Positions 7,366 to 16,118 of a stretch of 64,000 nt of DNA are shown here, one piece after another. This DNA is from Actinomycetes bacterium (GTDB taxonomy: Bacteria; Actinomycetota; Actinomycetes; Actinomycetales; Demequinaceae). Below the pieces are notes generated by a model, which was not told the origin of the DNA, made no database searches, and worked only from the letters and a program-made list of their open reading frames with translations. The stretch spans positions 124,001 to 188,000 of the forward strand of contig JAEYOR010000010.1 of the NCBI GenBank assembly GCA_023411615.1, read 5' to 3'. The first letter of the stretch is position 1. Each line of letters begins with the position of its first letter. Made by a program: the position numbers and the translations under genes.

Positions 7366-9882
7366 ATGGCCGACATTTCCAACGAACGCACCAAGCGACT
7401 CGGGCATCGCGTCGACGCTGCAGTTCCGCTGTCGACGTATCGCCTCCAGTTGACCCCCGATTTCACATTTGCCGATGCCGAGGCTCAGCTGCCGTACTAC
7501 TCGTCACTTGGCGTCAGCCACCTTTACCTCTCCCCCATCCTCACCGCCGCTCCCGGTTCGACGCACTTCTACGACGTCGTTGACCACTCCCACATTGCCT
7601 CGTCTCTTGGCGGCATGGACCAGCTCCGATCGCTCGCAAAGGCCGCCCACGCAGCAGGTCTCGGTCTCATTGCGGACGTGGTGCCGAACCACATGGCCGT
7701 GCCGACGCCCGTTTATCACAACCGCGCGCTCTGGTCAGTGCTCGCTGAGGGCAAGGACTCCCCTTACGCCCACTGGTTCGATGTCGACTGGTCGAGCCAA
7801 GACGGCGTTCTCATGCCTGTGCTCGGGGACCGCATCGGCTCGATCCTTGCTCGCGGCGAATTGACCCTTGATTCGATGGTGGTTCCCGGCTTCACTGAAG
7901 CGGGCGAGGTGCCGGTGCTGCGCTACTTCGACCATGTGCTGCCGGTTCGCGAGGGCACGGAGAATCTGCCGCTCGACGCGCTTGTCACCGAGCAGCATTA
8001 CCGCCTTGCCTACTGGCGTGTCGCCAATGAGGAGCTCAACTACCGCCGATTCTTTGATGTTGGCTCGCTCGTCGCTGTACGCGTGGAAGATCCTCACGTT
8101 TTTGAGGCCACCCACCGCACGATCATTGACCTGATTGCCGATGGCACGCTCGACGGGTTACGCATTGACCATCCGGATGGACTTGCCGACCCAGCGGGTT
8201 ACATTGCACGCTTGTCAGAGGCAACGAATGGCGCATGGATTGTTGTCGAGAAGATCCTCGAGGACGAGGAACGCCTGCCCTCGTCGTGGAAGACGGCGGG
8301 AACGACGGGCTACGACGCCTCGTGGCGGATCGGCGCGCTTTTGCGCGACGCGGCTGGCTCCGCGCCACTCGCGGGGACCCTGTATCAATTGACGGGCGAT
8401 GCCATGGGCGCGCTGCCGCGCCTCATCGATGAGGCCAAGCGTGAGATCGTCGCCGACTCACTCACGTCTGAGGCGCGCCGCCTTGCGACCCTCGCCCATG
8501 ACGTCTGCCGCACCGATGTCCGGCTCCGCGATCACACGTGGGCGGCCTTGTATGACTGTCTGAGGACAATGCTTGTCACCTTTGGGCGTTACAGGGCCTA
8601 CGTCGTGCCCGGAACGCCTGCAAAGCCCGCGTCTCTCGAGGCGATTGACCACGCAGCAAAGCGCGCACGTGCTCTTCTCGATGAGGAACGTCACGAGACT
8701 CTCGACGTGGTGATCGACCTCCTCAAAGGCCTGGAAGTCGGCTCCGCTGGACGCACACACGATTCCCAGCGGGCCGAGCTCATCACCCGCTTCCAGCAAG
8801 CCTGCGGCGCCGTCATGGCCAAGGGCGTGGAGGACACGGCCTATTACCGGTGGACCCACCTCTTGCCACTGTGTGAAGTCGGCTCCCCTGCGGGCCGTTT
8901 TGCGCTTCCGCCGTCGTCATTCCACGCCTGGGCGGCTGAGCAGCAAATGACGTACCCGCATGCAATGACCACCCTCACGACTCACGACACCAAGCGCTCG
9001 GAAGACATTCGTGCGCGTCTCGGTGTTCTCAGTGAGGTGCCCGATCATTGGGATGCGTGGCTGACCCGGGTACGCACCGCGACGGCCGAGCTGCGGCCAA
9101 CGGAGCTCGACGGGCGTATGGAGAACCTGTGGTGGCAGACGCTGGTGGGTACCGTTGCCGCCGACGGCTCCCTCATGGAATGGGACCGACTCGAGGGATA
9201 CCTCACGAAGGCGATGCGTGAGGCGAAGACTCATACGAGCTGGGTGCGCGTCAACGAGCCATACGAGAACGCCGTCCAGTGGTTTGCTCAAGCGACTCAT
9301 GCCGATCCGCTTGTGCGGGACATGGTCGCTGAGTGGACCGGATTGACAAGCGACGGTGCGCGGGTAGCGATTCTCGCGCAGAAGCTGATCCACCTCACGA
9401 TGCCTGGAGTGCCTGACGTGTATCAAGGCACTGAAGTGGTGCGCCCGCTCCTTGTCGACCCCGACAATCGTCTCCCAGTCGACAACGCCGCTTTGCAGAG
9501 CGAGTTCGAGAAGCTGTCACGCGGGGCCAAGCCGCGCCTGCTCGACGAGGAAAAGCTGCACGTCACTACCGCGGCGCTTCATGCACGCCGGGCCCATCCA
9601 GGCGCCTTCGTTGGCGAATCAGCCGGATACGTTCCTTTGCCGTCCTCAAGCGGACATGCTGTTGTCTTCGCTCGTACGGACAACGATGAGCCGCGTGTCA
9701 TCACCGTCGCGACTCGGCTCGGTATTGAGCTTGACAGGCTCGGCGGTTGGGGCGAGCACACCGTCACCTTGCCGCCGGGGGTCTGGCGTGACGCACTCAC
9801 TGGCGCCGAATACGAAGGCGGCACCGTCGGCCTCGCGGCGATCCTCAAGACGCTCCCAGTCGCGCTGTTGGAACGCCAATGA
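7366..9882 (+). CDS. treY: Maltooligosyl trehalose synthase
   Basis: 838 residues, GH13 family enzyme that turns the reducing-end maltose of maltooligosaccharides into a trehalosyl unit. Diagnostic stretches are STYRLQLTPDFTFADA near the N-terminus, LIADVVPNHMA, the nucleophile region GLRIDHPDGLADP, the acid region IVVEKILEDEERLP, the MAKGVEDTAYYR string typical of TreY, and TTHDTKRSEDIRARL. The ATG at 7366 has AGAGGG upstream. The stop overlaps the treZ start by four bases (ATGA), so the two are translated as a unit. The pathway makes trehalose from glycogen-type glucans in the cytoplasm for osmotic and storage purposes. The usual debranching partner treX is not in the window. Confidence 0.96.
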   Translation: MADISNERTKRLGHRVDAAVPLSTYRLQLTPDFTFADAEAQLPYYSSLGVSHLYLSPILTAAPGSTHFYDVVDHSHIASSLGGMDQLRSLAKAAHAAGLGLIADVVPNHMAVPTPVYHNRALWSVLAEGKDSPYAHWFDVDWSSQDGVLMPVLGDRIGSILARGELTLDSMVVPGFTEAGEVPVLRYFDHVLPVREGTENLPLDALVTEQHYRLAYWRVANEELNYRRFFDVGSLVAVRVEDPHVFEATHRTIIDLIADGTLDGLRIDHPDGLADPAGYIARLSEATNGAWIVVEKILEDEERLPSSWKTAGTTGYDASWRIGALLRDAAGSAPLAGTLYQLTGDAMGALPRLIDEAKREIVADSLTSEARRLATLAHDVCRTDVRLRDHTWAALYDCLRTMLVTFGRYRAYVVPGTPAKPASLEAIDHAAKRARALLDEERHETLDVVIDLLKGLEVGSAGRTHDSQRAELITRFQQACGAVMAKGVEDTAYYRWTHLLPLCEVGSPAGRFALPPSSFHAWAAEQQMTYPHAMTTLTTHDTKRSEDIRARLGVLSEVPDHWDAWLTRVRTATAELRPTELDGRMENLWWQTLVGTVAADGSLMEWDRLEGYLTKAMREAKTHTSWVRVNEPYENAVQWFAQATHADPLVRDMVAEWTGLTSDGARVAILAQKLIHLTMPGVPDVYQGTEVVRPLLVDPDNRLPVDNAALQSEFEKLSRGAKPRLLDEEKLHVTTAALHARRAHPGAFVGESAGYVPLPSSSGHAVVFARTDNDEPRVITVATRLGIELDRLGGWGEHTVTLPPGVWRDALTGAEYEGGTVGLAAILKTLPVALLERQ

Positions 9883-11681
9883 CAGCCCGTGCTCCTGTGC
9901 GGGTGTGGGCACCACATGCGTCACATGTCGCGGTGCACGTGCGCGCGCCTGGCAGCCTGGCCGACGCCGCCCCCGCCGTCCTCGACATGGAGAGCGGCGC
10001 TGGCGGCTGGTGGAACGGGCCGACGTTGCCCCCAGGGACCGATTACGCCTTTGCCGTGGACGGGTCCGGCCCCTTCCCAGACCCACGCAGCGCGTGGCAG
10101 CCACATGGAGTCCATGGCTTCGCTCGTGTGTTCGACGCCTCCGCACACCGGTGGAGCGATGACGCGTGGAACGGACGCGACGCGCGTGGCGCCGTCACGT
10201 ATGAACTCCATGTCGGCACGTTCACGCCAGCTGGCACACTCGATGCGATCGTCGGCCACCAACTGGAGGACCTCGCGAGCAAGGGAATCGAGATGATCGA
10301 GCTGATGCCGCTCGCCGCATTCCCCGGCAATCGTGGATGGGGCTACGACGGTGTCGCCTTGTATGCCGTCCATGAAGCGTACGGAGGCCCTTCGGCACTG
10401 CAGAGGCTCGTTGACGCTGCCCACAGCGTCGGCATCGGAGTGTGCCTCGACGTCGTCTACAACCACCTAGGCCCTGACGGCAACTACTTGGGCCAGTACG
10501 GGCCCTACTTCACCGACGCGCACGAAACTCCGTGGGGTTGGGCCGTCAATCTCGACCAGGAATGTTCGGAAGGAGCGCGCGAGTTCATCATCGACAACGC
10601 GCTCCGCTGGTTTGAGGACTTCCATGTCGATGCTTTGCGGCTCGATGCGGTCCATGCTCTCGTTGACGACTCCCCCGTCCACATCCTCGCTGAGCTGTCA
10701 CAGCGGACTGCCGATCTGTCACAACGACTCGGCCGCCCTCTGTCTCTCATTGCCGAGTCCGACGAGAACCTGCCCGCCACAGTCACCCCGTTAGGCGAGA
10801 ACGCGCCCGATGGCGCCCCTGGGCGAGGAATGACTGCCCAGTGGGCAGACGACGTCCACCACGCGCTCCACGCCTATCTCACCGGCGAACGGCACGGCTA
10901 CTACGTTGATTTCGGCTCAATCGAGACTCTCGACAAGGCGTATCGGGAGGTCTTTGTCCACGACGGCACGATGTCTACCTTCCGAGGCCGGCACTGGGGC
11001 GCTCCGGTGCCACCGGACATGGACCGACGGCGATTTGTTGTGTTCGCGTCGAACCACGATCAAGTGGGCAATCGCGCTCTTGGTGACCGGCCGGCGTCCT
11101 CGCTCAGCCCTGGTAAACAAGCGGCCTCACTCGCCCTTGTGCTTCTGAGCCCGTTCACACCCATGCTCTTCATGGGTGAGGAGTACGGAGAGACACGTCC
11201 CTTCATGTTCTTCACGGATCACGCAGAGCCTCTCGGCACCGCTGTCTCTGAGGGCCGCATGAGCGAGTTCGCCGGGCACGGGTGGGAGGCGCTGTATGGC
11301 GGTGACATTCAAGTCCCAGATCCGCAAGATCGCGACACCTTCATGCGCTCCAAGCTTGGCGCAGGCATCGCGGCGAGCACTGCAACGCAGCGCGCCCTCG
11401 AATCGTGGTTTGCGGCTGTGATGGCGGCTCGGGACCTCACACTGCGTCCAGGGGCGTGGGACCGATTCTCGGCCGGTGCTTATGAAGTCGCTGCGCGCCA
11501 ACTTGTCATGACGGGTCCGGTTGAGGTGAGGGCAAACCTCTCGAACGCGCCGATGCCGGTGACAGGCCGCGTCATTGCCGTCTTCGGCGTCGACGGCTCC
11601 CCCTCCGACCTTACGGAACTACCGCCCGACGCTGTCGCCCTCATCGACTCGTCGGCCTCCGACACGGCTACGCAGCAGTAG
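9879..11681 (+). CDS. treZ: Malto-oligosyltrehalose trehalohydrolase
   Basis: 600 residues. An N-terminal beta-sandwich (VRVWAPHASHVAVHV) precedes a GH13 barrel with VCLDVVYNHLGPDGNY, the nucleophile in VDALRLDAVHAL, the acid in LIAESDEN and the transition-state pair in ASNHDQVGNRA. It releases trehalose from maltooligosyl trehalose made by TreY. It overlaps treY by four bases upstream. At its 3' end the last 14 bases overlap the 3' end of the convergent zapE gene, so the two messages would be complementary there. Confidence 0.96.
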   Translation: MTARAPVRVWAPHASHVAVHVRAPGSLADAAPAVLDMESGAGGWWNGPTLPPGTDYAFAVDGSGPFPDPRSAWQPHGVHGFARVFDASAHRWSDDAWNGRDARGAVTYELHVGTFTPAGTLDAIVGHQLEDLASKGIEMIELMPLAAFPGNRGWGYDGVALYAVHEAYGGPSALQRLVDAAHSVGIGVCLDVVYNHLGPDGNYLGQYGPYFTDAHETPWGWAVNLDQECSEGAREFIIDNALRWFEDFHVDALRLDAVHALVDDSPVHILAELSQRTADLSQRLGRPLSLIAESDENLPATVTPLGENAPDGAPGRGMTAQWADDVHHALHAYLTGERHGYYVDFGSIETLDKAYREVFVHDGTMSTFRGRHWGAPVPPDMDRRRFVVFASNHDQVGNRALGDRPASSLSPGKQAASLALVLLSPFTPMLFMGEEYGETRPFMFFTDHAEPLGTAVSEGRMSEFAGHGWEALYGGDIQVPDPQDRDTFMRSKLGAGIAASTATQRALESWFAAVMAARDLTLRPGAWDRFSAGAYEVAARQLVMTGPVEVRANLSNAPMPVTGRVIAVFGVDGSPSDLTELPPDAVALIDSSASDTATQQ

Positions 11682-12648
11682 CGCCCTCCGTGGGATCGCT
11701 CATCGCGGCAAGTCTCGACAACGCGCGGAAATACTTCTTGCGATAACCGCCGGCGAGCATGTCAGGAGTGAAGATGTCGCCAAGTGACGCGCCACTTGCC
11801 ACGATGCTGGCATCAGCGTCGTACAGACGGTCAACCAAGGTGACGACACGCAGAGCCTGAGTCTGATCGGCCAACGGCGCGACGTTCCTGATCCCGAGCC
11901 AGCGAACTCCCTCGATATACGCACCCAGTCGGCTCGGATGGACGTGGGCGAGATCATCTACAAGTTCTCGCCACTCGACCACATGCCCGCCCCATTTGTC
12001 GGCCACACCGGTGACGTCAGCGTCGGAGGCAACCGTGAACATCATCTCGCCGCGATGGCGGTAATCGGGCCCGTCAATCGTCACGACCTCAAAGACCGTG
12101 GCGAGGGCTTGAATCTCTCTCTTGAAGTCCTCCGCCGCGAAGCGGCCCATGCCGAGCGACTCAGGCAATGTGTTGGAGGTCGCCGCGAGGGCAACCCCTG
12201 CGTCGGCAAGTTCCCGCATGAGCCGCGCCATCAACACGGTGTCGCCCGGATCATCAAGCTCAAACTCATCGATGCACACAACACGAAACTCGCCCAGTGC
12301 CGCACGGGCACTCCGGAAGCCCAGCGCCCCGACGAGGTGGGTGTACTCAACGAAGGTGCCGAATGCTGCCCGGTCGCCCAACTGCGTCGCAAGCGCGGCG
12401 AGCAAGTGCGTCTTGCCGACCCCAAAGCCACCATCGAGGTAGATGCCTTTGCCTGCAGCGCTGCGCCGGAACTTCCCCTCCGCGGCCCCAGCAAAACGGC
12501 GAACGCGATCGCGGCCCTCACGTTGCGACGGAAAGTCCGGATCCGGGCGATACGTGTCGAATGTGGCGTCGCCGAAATGTGCAGGGACGCGGAAGCGCCG
12601 AAGCAGCGCTTCCGCGTCCAGCACAGGCCTGCGGCCCACCAACGTCAC
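11668..12648 (-). CDS. zapE: Cell division protein ZapE / AFG1-like ATPase
   Basis: 326 residues with Walker A GGFGVGKTHLLAAL, Walker B VCIDEFELDDP, and the family string SNTLPESLGMGRFAAEDFKREI. ZapE/AFG1 proteins are P-loop ATPases; the E. coli member acts at the Z-ring and mitochondrial AFG1 in protein quality control. The role in actinobacteria is not well defined. The GTG start has AGGTGA upstream. The C-terminus overlaps treZ by 14 bases tail to tail. It follows gnd on the same strand with a 55-base gap. Confidence 0.9.
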   Translation of the reverse strand: MTLVGRRPVLDAEALLRRFRVPAHFGDATFDTYRPDPDFPSQREGRDRVRRFAGAAEGKFRRSAAGKGIYLDGGFGVGKTHLLAALATQLGDRAAFGTFVEYTHLVGALGFRSARAALGEFRVVCIDEFELDDPGDTVLMARLMRELADAGVALAATSNTLPESLGMGRFAAEDFKREIQALATVFEVVTIDGPDYRHRGEMMFTVASDADVTGVADKWGGHVVEWRELVDDLAHVHPSRLGAYIEGVRWLGIRNVAPLADQTQALRVVTLVDRLYDADASIVASGASLGDIFTPDMLAGGYRKKYFRALSRLAAMSDPTEGATAA

Positions 12649-12703
12649 TTCATCACCTCGTGACTCTCAACGCGGATGCGACGCGACAAGCTGACCTGAA
12701 GGC

Positions 12704-14137
12704 TTATGCCTCGACCTCAGTGCGGTCCCCCGACCACAGCGTGTGGAAGGTGCCGTCACCGTCGATGCGCTTGTAGGTGTGAGCGCCAAAGAAGTCGCGC
12801 TGGCCCTGGATGAGAGCGGCAGGCAGACGCTCGGCGCGCAGCGAGTCGTAGTACGCCAACGAAGACGAGAAGGCGGGAGTCGGCACGCCGGCAAGCGCGG
12901 CCTGCGCAACAACACGGCGCCACCCGGATACACCCTCCGCAACCGCTTCAGTGAAGTACGGGTCGACAAGCAGGGAGGGAAGCGTGGGGTTGCGCTCATA
13001 CGCTTCGGTGATGCGGTTGAGGAACCGTGCCCGAATGATGCAGCCACCGCGCCAGATGCGTGCCATCGCTCCACGGTCGATGTTCCAGTCGTACTCTTCC
13101 GAGGCGGCCTGGATCTGATCGAAGCCCTGGGCGTAGGCGACAACCTTCGATGCGTAAAGGGCAACGCGAACGTCCTCGATGAAGCCGTCGCGGTCCTTGA
13201 TGTGGAACTCGCCTGCGGCGCCGGTCAGCACCTCGCGTGCAGCGACGCGCTGGGCCGTCTGGCTCGAGATGGCACGCGCGAAGGTGGCCTCCGCAATACC
13301 CGTGACGGGCACGCCGAGGTCGAGAGCGTTCTGAACGGTCCAGCGGCCGGTGCCCTTTTGACCCGCCTGGTCCTGGATGATGTCCACGAGCGGCTTGCCG
13401 GTCTTCGCGTCGACCTGCTTCAGCACCTCGGCGGTGATCTCAATGAGGAAGCTCTCGAGGTCGCCCTCGTTCCATTCCTCGAAGATCGCCCCAATCTCGG
13501 CCGGCGTCAGGTCGAGGCCCTCGCGAAGCAGGTGGTATGCCTCGGCAATGAGCTGCATGTCCGCGTACTCGATGCCGTTGTGCACCATCTTGACGAAGTG
13601 ACCGGCGCCATCGGGGCCCACGTGCGTGCAGCAGGGCACGCCATCAACCTTCGCAGAAATCTTCTCGAGGATGGGGCCCAGAGAGGCGTAGGACTCAGCG
13701 GGGCCACCCGGCATGATCGACGGGCCAAGGAGAGCGCCCTCTTCACCACCAGAAACACCCGAACCGACAAAGTGAATGCCCTGCTCGCGCAAAGCGGCCT
13801 CACGGCGGCGCGTGTCCGGGTAATGAGCGTTTCCGGCATCGACAATGATGTCGCCCTCATCGATGAGCGGCACGAGAGCGTCGATGACGGCGTCGGTCGG
13901 GCCACCCGCCTGCACCATGATGACGATCTTGCGTGGCTTCTCAAGCGAGGCCACGAATTCCTCGAGCGTCTCCGAACCGATGAACGTGCCTTCGTCGCCG
14001 TGCTCGTCAACGAGTGAGCGCATCTTTTCGGGGCTTCGGTTATGAACCGCCACGGTGAAGCCATTACGAGCGAAGTTTCGAGCCAGATTGCGGCCCATGA
14101 CGGCCAGACCGGTCACACCAATTTGCGCAAGCGCCAT
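12704..14137 (-). CDS. gnd: 6-phosphogluconate dehydrogenase, decarboxylating
   Basis: 477 residues from the ATG at 14137, which has AAGGAAG upstream; an in-frame ATG 33 bases earlier lacks a ribosome site. The Rossmann motif is GVTGLAVMGRNLARN, followed by the substrate and catalytic region GAGHFVKMVHNGIEYADMQ with the catalytic lysine, then GTGRWTVQNALDLGVP and IWRGGCIIRARFL. It oxidises 6-phosphogluconate to ribulose 5-phosphate with NADP+ or NAD+ in the pentose phosphate pathway. A -10-like TAGGCT at 14170-14175 would give a leader of about 26 bases. Confidence 0.97.
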   Translation of the reverse strand: MALAQIGVTGLAVMGRNLARNFARNGFTVAVHNRSPEKMRSLVDEHGDEGTFIGSETLEEFVASLEKPRKIVIMVQAGGPTDAVIDALVPLIDEGDIIVDAGNAHYPDTRRREAALREQGIHFVGSGVSGGEEGALLGPSIMPGGPAESYASLGPILEKISAKVDGVPCCTHVGPDGAGHFVKMVHNGIEYADMQLIAEAYHLLREGLDLTPAEIGAIFEEWNEGDLESFLIEITAEVLKQVDAKTGKPLVDIIQDQAGQKGTGRWTVQNALDLGVPVTGIAEATFARAISSQTAQRVAAREVLTGAAGEFHIKDRDGFIEDVRVALYASKVVAYAQGFDQIQAASEEYDWNIDRGAMARIWRGGCIIRARFLNRITEAYERNPTLPSLLVDPYFTEAVAEGVSGWRRVVAQAALAGVPTPAFSSSLAYYDSLRAERLPAALIQGQRDFFGAHTYKRIDGDGTFHTLWSGDRTEVEA

Positions 14138-14169
14138 GTCACTTCCTTGCTGGGAGGGGTACGGGATCA

Positions 14170-14175
14170 AGCCTA
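14170..14175 (-). promoter_or_regulatory. -10 element TAGGCT of gnd
   Basis: TAGGCT on the minus strand, about 33 bases before the gnd ATG, leaves room for a normal leader with its ribosome site. No convincing -35 was found. Confidence 0.4.
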
Positions 14176-14244
14176 GAGGGTGTCGCGGCCGACGGTGTCA
14201 CAGGCAAGTGCGTGGCGTACCCGAGCCCGTCACGGTGGCGCCCG

Positions 14245-14250
14245 TAGGCT
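14245..14250 (+). promoter_or_regulatory. -10 element TAGGCT of the DUF3000 gene (leaderless)
   Basis: TAGGCT is followed by six bases (TCCCAT) and then ATG 14257, with no purine-rich ribosome site between. Confidence 0.55.
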
Positions 14251-14256
14251 TCCCAT

Positions 14257-14811
14257 ATGGATGCCACGGCGGTTCCGGCCGCGTTCCGCGAGGCACTGAA
14301 CTCTTTGGGCCGGGCGCGAACGCGGCGTGACGTGCGCTTGGTCGAGACACCTGCGCCATCACGCATCGCACCGTACTCCGTCGCCGTCAATGGCACCGTG
14401 CTCCCCGAAACACTCGAGACCACCGGGCGCTTTGTCGCCCTGCATGACCCTGCAGGCCAAGAGCCGTGGGGCGGTACATTTCGGGTAGTCGCGCTCGTGC
14501 AAGCACGTGTTGATGCCGAGGTGGGGCGAGATGACTTATGGGCGGACGCAGCATGGTCGTGGCTGGATGAGGCGCTCGCCGGCGTTGCGCATTCACATCT
14601 GGGCGGCACCGTGACAAAGGTGGTGTCGCGTTCATTTGGCCAGCTCGCAGAAAGAGAGGACGAGGTGACGGTGGAACTGCGGGTGTCGTGGACACCCCAT
14701 GACGCTGACCTCGGCTTGCACATCATTGCGTGGACCGAATTGCTGGCGATGTGCGCAGGGGTTCCTCCCGCCCCCGAAGGTGTGTCCGTGCTTCCTGGAG
14801 GACACGTATGA
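14257..14811 (+). CDS. DUF3000 domain protein
   Basis: 184 residues, a conserved actinobacterial protein of unknown function (DUF3000; Rv2680 in M. tuberculosis). Recognised by FREALNSLGRARTRRDVRL near the start and ELRVSWTPHDADLGLHI in the C-terminal half. No catalytic motif, signal peptide or membrane segment is visible. It begins leaderlessly (TAGGCT six bases before ATG). It overlaps rnd by four bases (ATGA), with the rnd ribosome site GGAGG inside its last codons. The tight coupling to RNase D, conserved with mycobacteria, suggests but does not show a role in RNA metabolism. Confidence 0.88.
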   Translation: MDATAVPAAFREALNSLGRARTRRDVRLVETPAPSRIAPYSVAVNGTVLPETLETTGRFVALHDPAGQEPWGGTFRVVALVQARVDAEVGRDDLWADAAWSWLDEALAGVAHSHLGGTVTKVVSRSFGQLAEREDEVTVELRVSWTPHDADLGLHIIAWTELLAMCAGVPPAPEGVSVLPGGHV

Positions 14812-16118
14812 GCGTTGCGGAAGATGGCGACACAAACTCCATCCGGACGGATGTGCCCACCGTGCCGACGCCGGTGCTTTTGGCCGCGCCCGAAGGGGGC
14901 GTGCCACCCGTCATTGACACCCCTGAGGCGCTTGATCGCGCGATCTCCGTGTTCGCTCGCGGCACGGGGCCAATCGCGGCCGACGCTGAACGTGCATCGG
15001 GATTCCGATACGGGCAAGCGACGTACCTCGTGCAGTTCAAACGCGAGGGTGCTGGTATTGCCCTCATCGACACCGCCGCGCTCAACGATTTGAGTGGACT
15101 CAACGCGGTTCTCGACGGGGTCGAGTTCGTTTTCCACGCGGCGAGTCAGGACCTGCCCGGCATGCACGCTCTCGGTTTGAACCCGACGTCGCTCTTCGAC
15201 ACGGAGCTGGCGGCCCGTCTTCTCGGCTGGCCCAAAGTGGGACTCGCGTCTGTCATCGAGAAGGAGTTCGGCCTCACTCTCGCTAAGGAACATTCAGCTC
15301 AAGACTGGTCAATGCGTCCGTTGCCAGATTCATGGCTTGCATATGCCGCTCTCGATGTTGAGCTGCTCTTGCCTTTGCGCGACTCACTTGCCGCGCACCT
15401 TGACGCAGCTGGCAAGACTGAGTGGGCTGCCCAAGAGTTCGAGGCAGTTCGCCTCGCACCGCCGCCCGAGCCGCGTGTCGACCCGTGGAGGCGCACCTCG
15501 GGCACCCATACGGTGCGGGACACGCGTGGCCTCGCTGTGGTGCGTGCCCTATGGGAAGAACGCGACAAGGAGGCTCAGCGCAGGGATGTCACACCCGGGC
15601 GTGTGCTTCGCGACGCCGCAATCATCGCCGCCGCACGCGAGAAGCCGTCGTCATTTGACGCCCTCGTTGAGATTGCTGAGTGGCGGACCAAAGGCACTCG
15701 CCGCGCCGCACCGCGCTGGTGGCCGGCTATTGAGGCCGCGCTGAGTCTTCCCGAGAAACAGCTGCCGTCACGCCGCGCACCTCAAGGCGACGGCCCGCCT
15801 CCGGCGCGCACATGGGCCGACAAGCGACCGGAAGCCGCGGCGCGGCTCGCGGAGGCGCGCACCGCTCTCGGCGCTCTTGCCGAACGTCACAATGTGCCTC
15901 TCGAGAACCTGCTGCAACCCGACGCGCTGCGCCGCGCATGTTGGGAGTATGGATCGGGCGGCGAGGAATGGGTTCGCCGCTTTCTCGCGGCACGTGGAGC
16001 CCGCCAGTGGCAAGTCGACCTCACTGCCCCAGCAATCGCCAGTGCATTCATACGCGCCCGAGTGCTCGATCACGTCGATCTCACCCCGGCACTCGCAGAT
16101 GATGCCGGTGGCGCCTAG
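14808..16118 (+). CDS. rnd: Ribonuclease D (HRDC domain)
   Basis: 436 residues from the ATG that overlaps the upstream stop; GGAGG stands six bases before it, so an in-frame start at 14730 is rejected. The DEDD 3'-5' exonuclease core is seen as IAADAERASGF (first D and E), FHAASQDLPGM, the SVIEKEFGLTL region and LAYAALDVELLLPL (final YxxxD). An HRDC-like helical part follows. It trims the 3' ends of tRNA precursors and other stable RNAs. Its stop shares bases CTAG with the dxs stop on the other strand. Confidence 0.92.
   Translation: MSVAEDGDTNSIRTDVPTVPTPVLLAAPEGGVPPVIDTPEALDRAISVFARGTGPIAADAERASGFRYGQATYLVQFKREGAGIALIDTAALNDLSGLNAVLDGVEFVFHAASQDLPGMHALGLNPTSLFDTELAARLLGWPKVGLASVIEKEFGLTLAKEHSAQDWSMRPLPDSWLAYAALDVELLLPLRDSLAAHLDAAGKTEWAAQEFEAVRLAPPPEPRVDPWRRTSGTHTVRDTRGLAVVRALWEERDKEAQRRDVTPGRVLRDAAIIAAAREKPSSFDALVEIAEWRTKGTRRAAPRWWPAIEAALSLPEKQLPSRRAPQGDGPPPARTWADKRPEAAARLAEARTALGALAERHNVPLENLLQPDALRRACWEYGSGGEEWVRRFLAARGARQWQVDLTAPAIASAFIRARVLDHVDLTPALADDAGGA

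Noticed and set aside
12743..14017. 424-codon open frame opposite gnd
   Set aside because: gnd is unmistakable; the antisense product has no recognisable domain or ribosome site.
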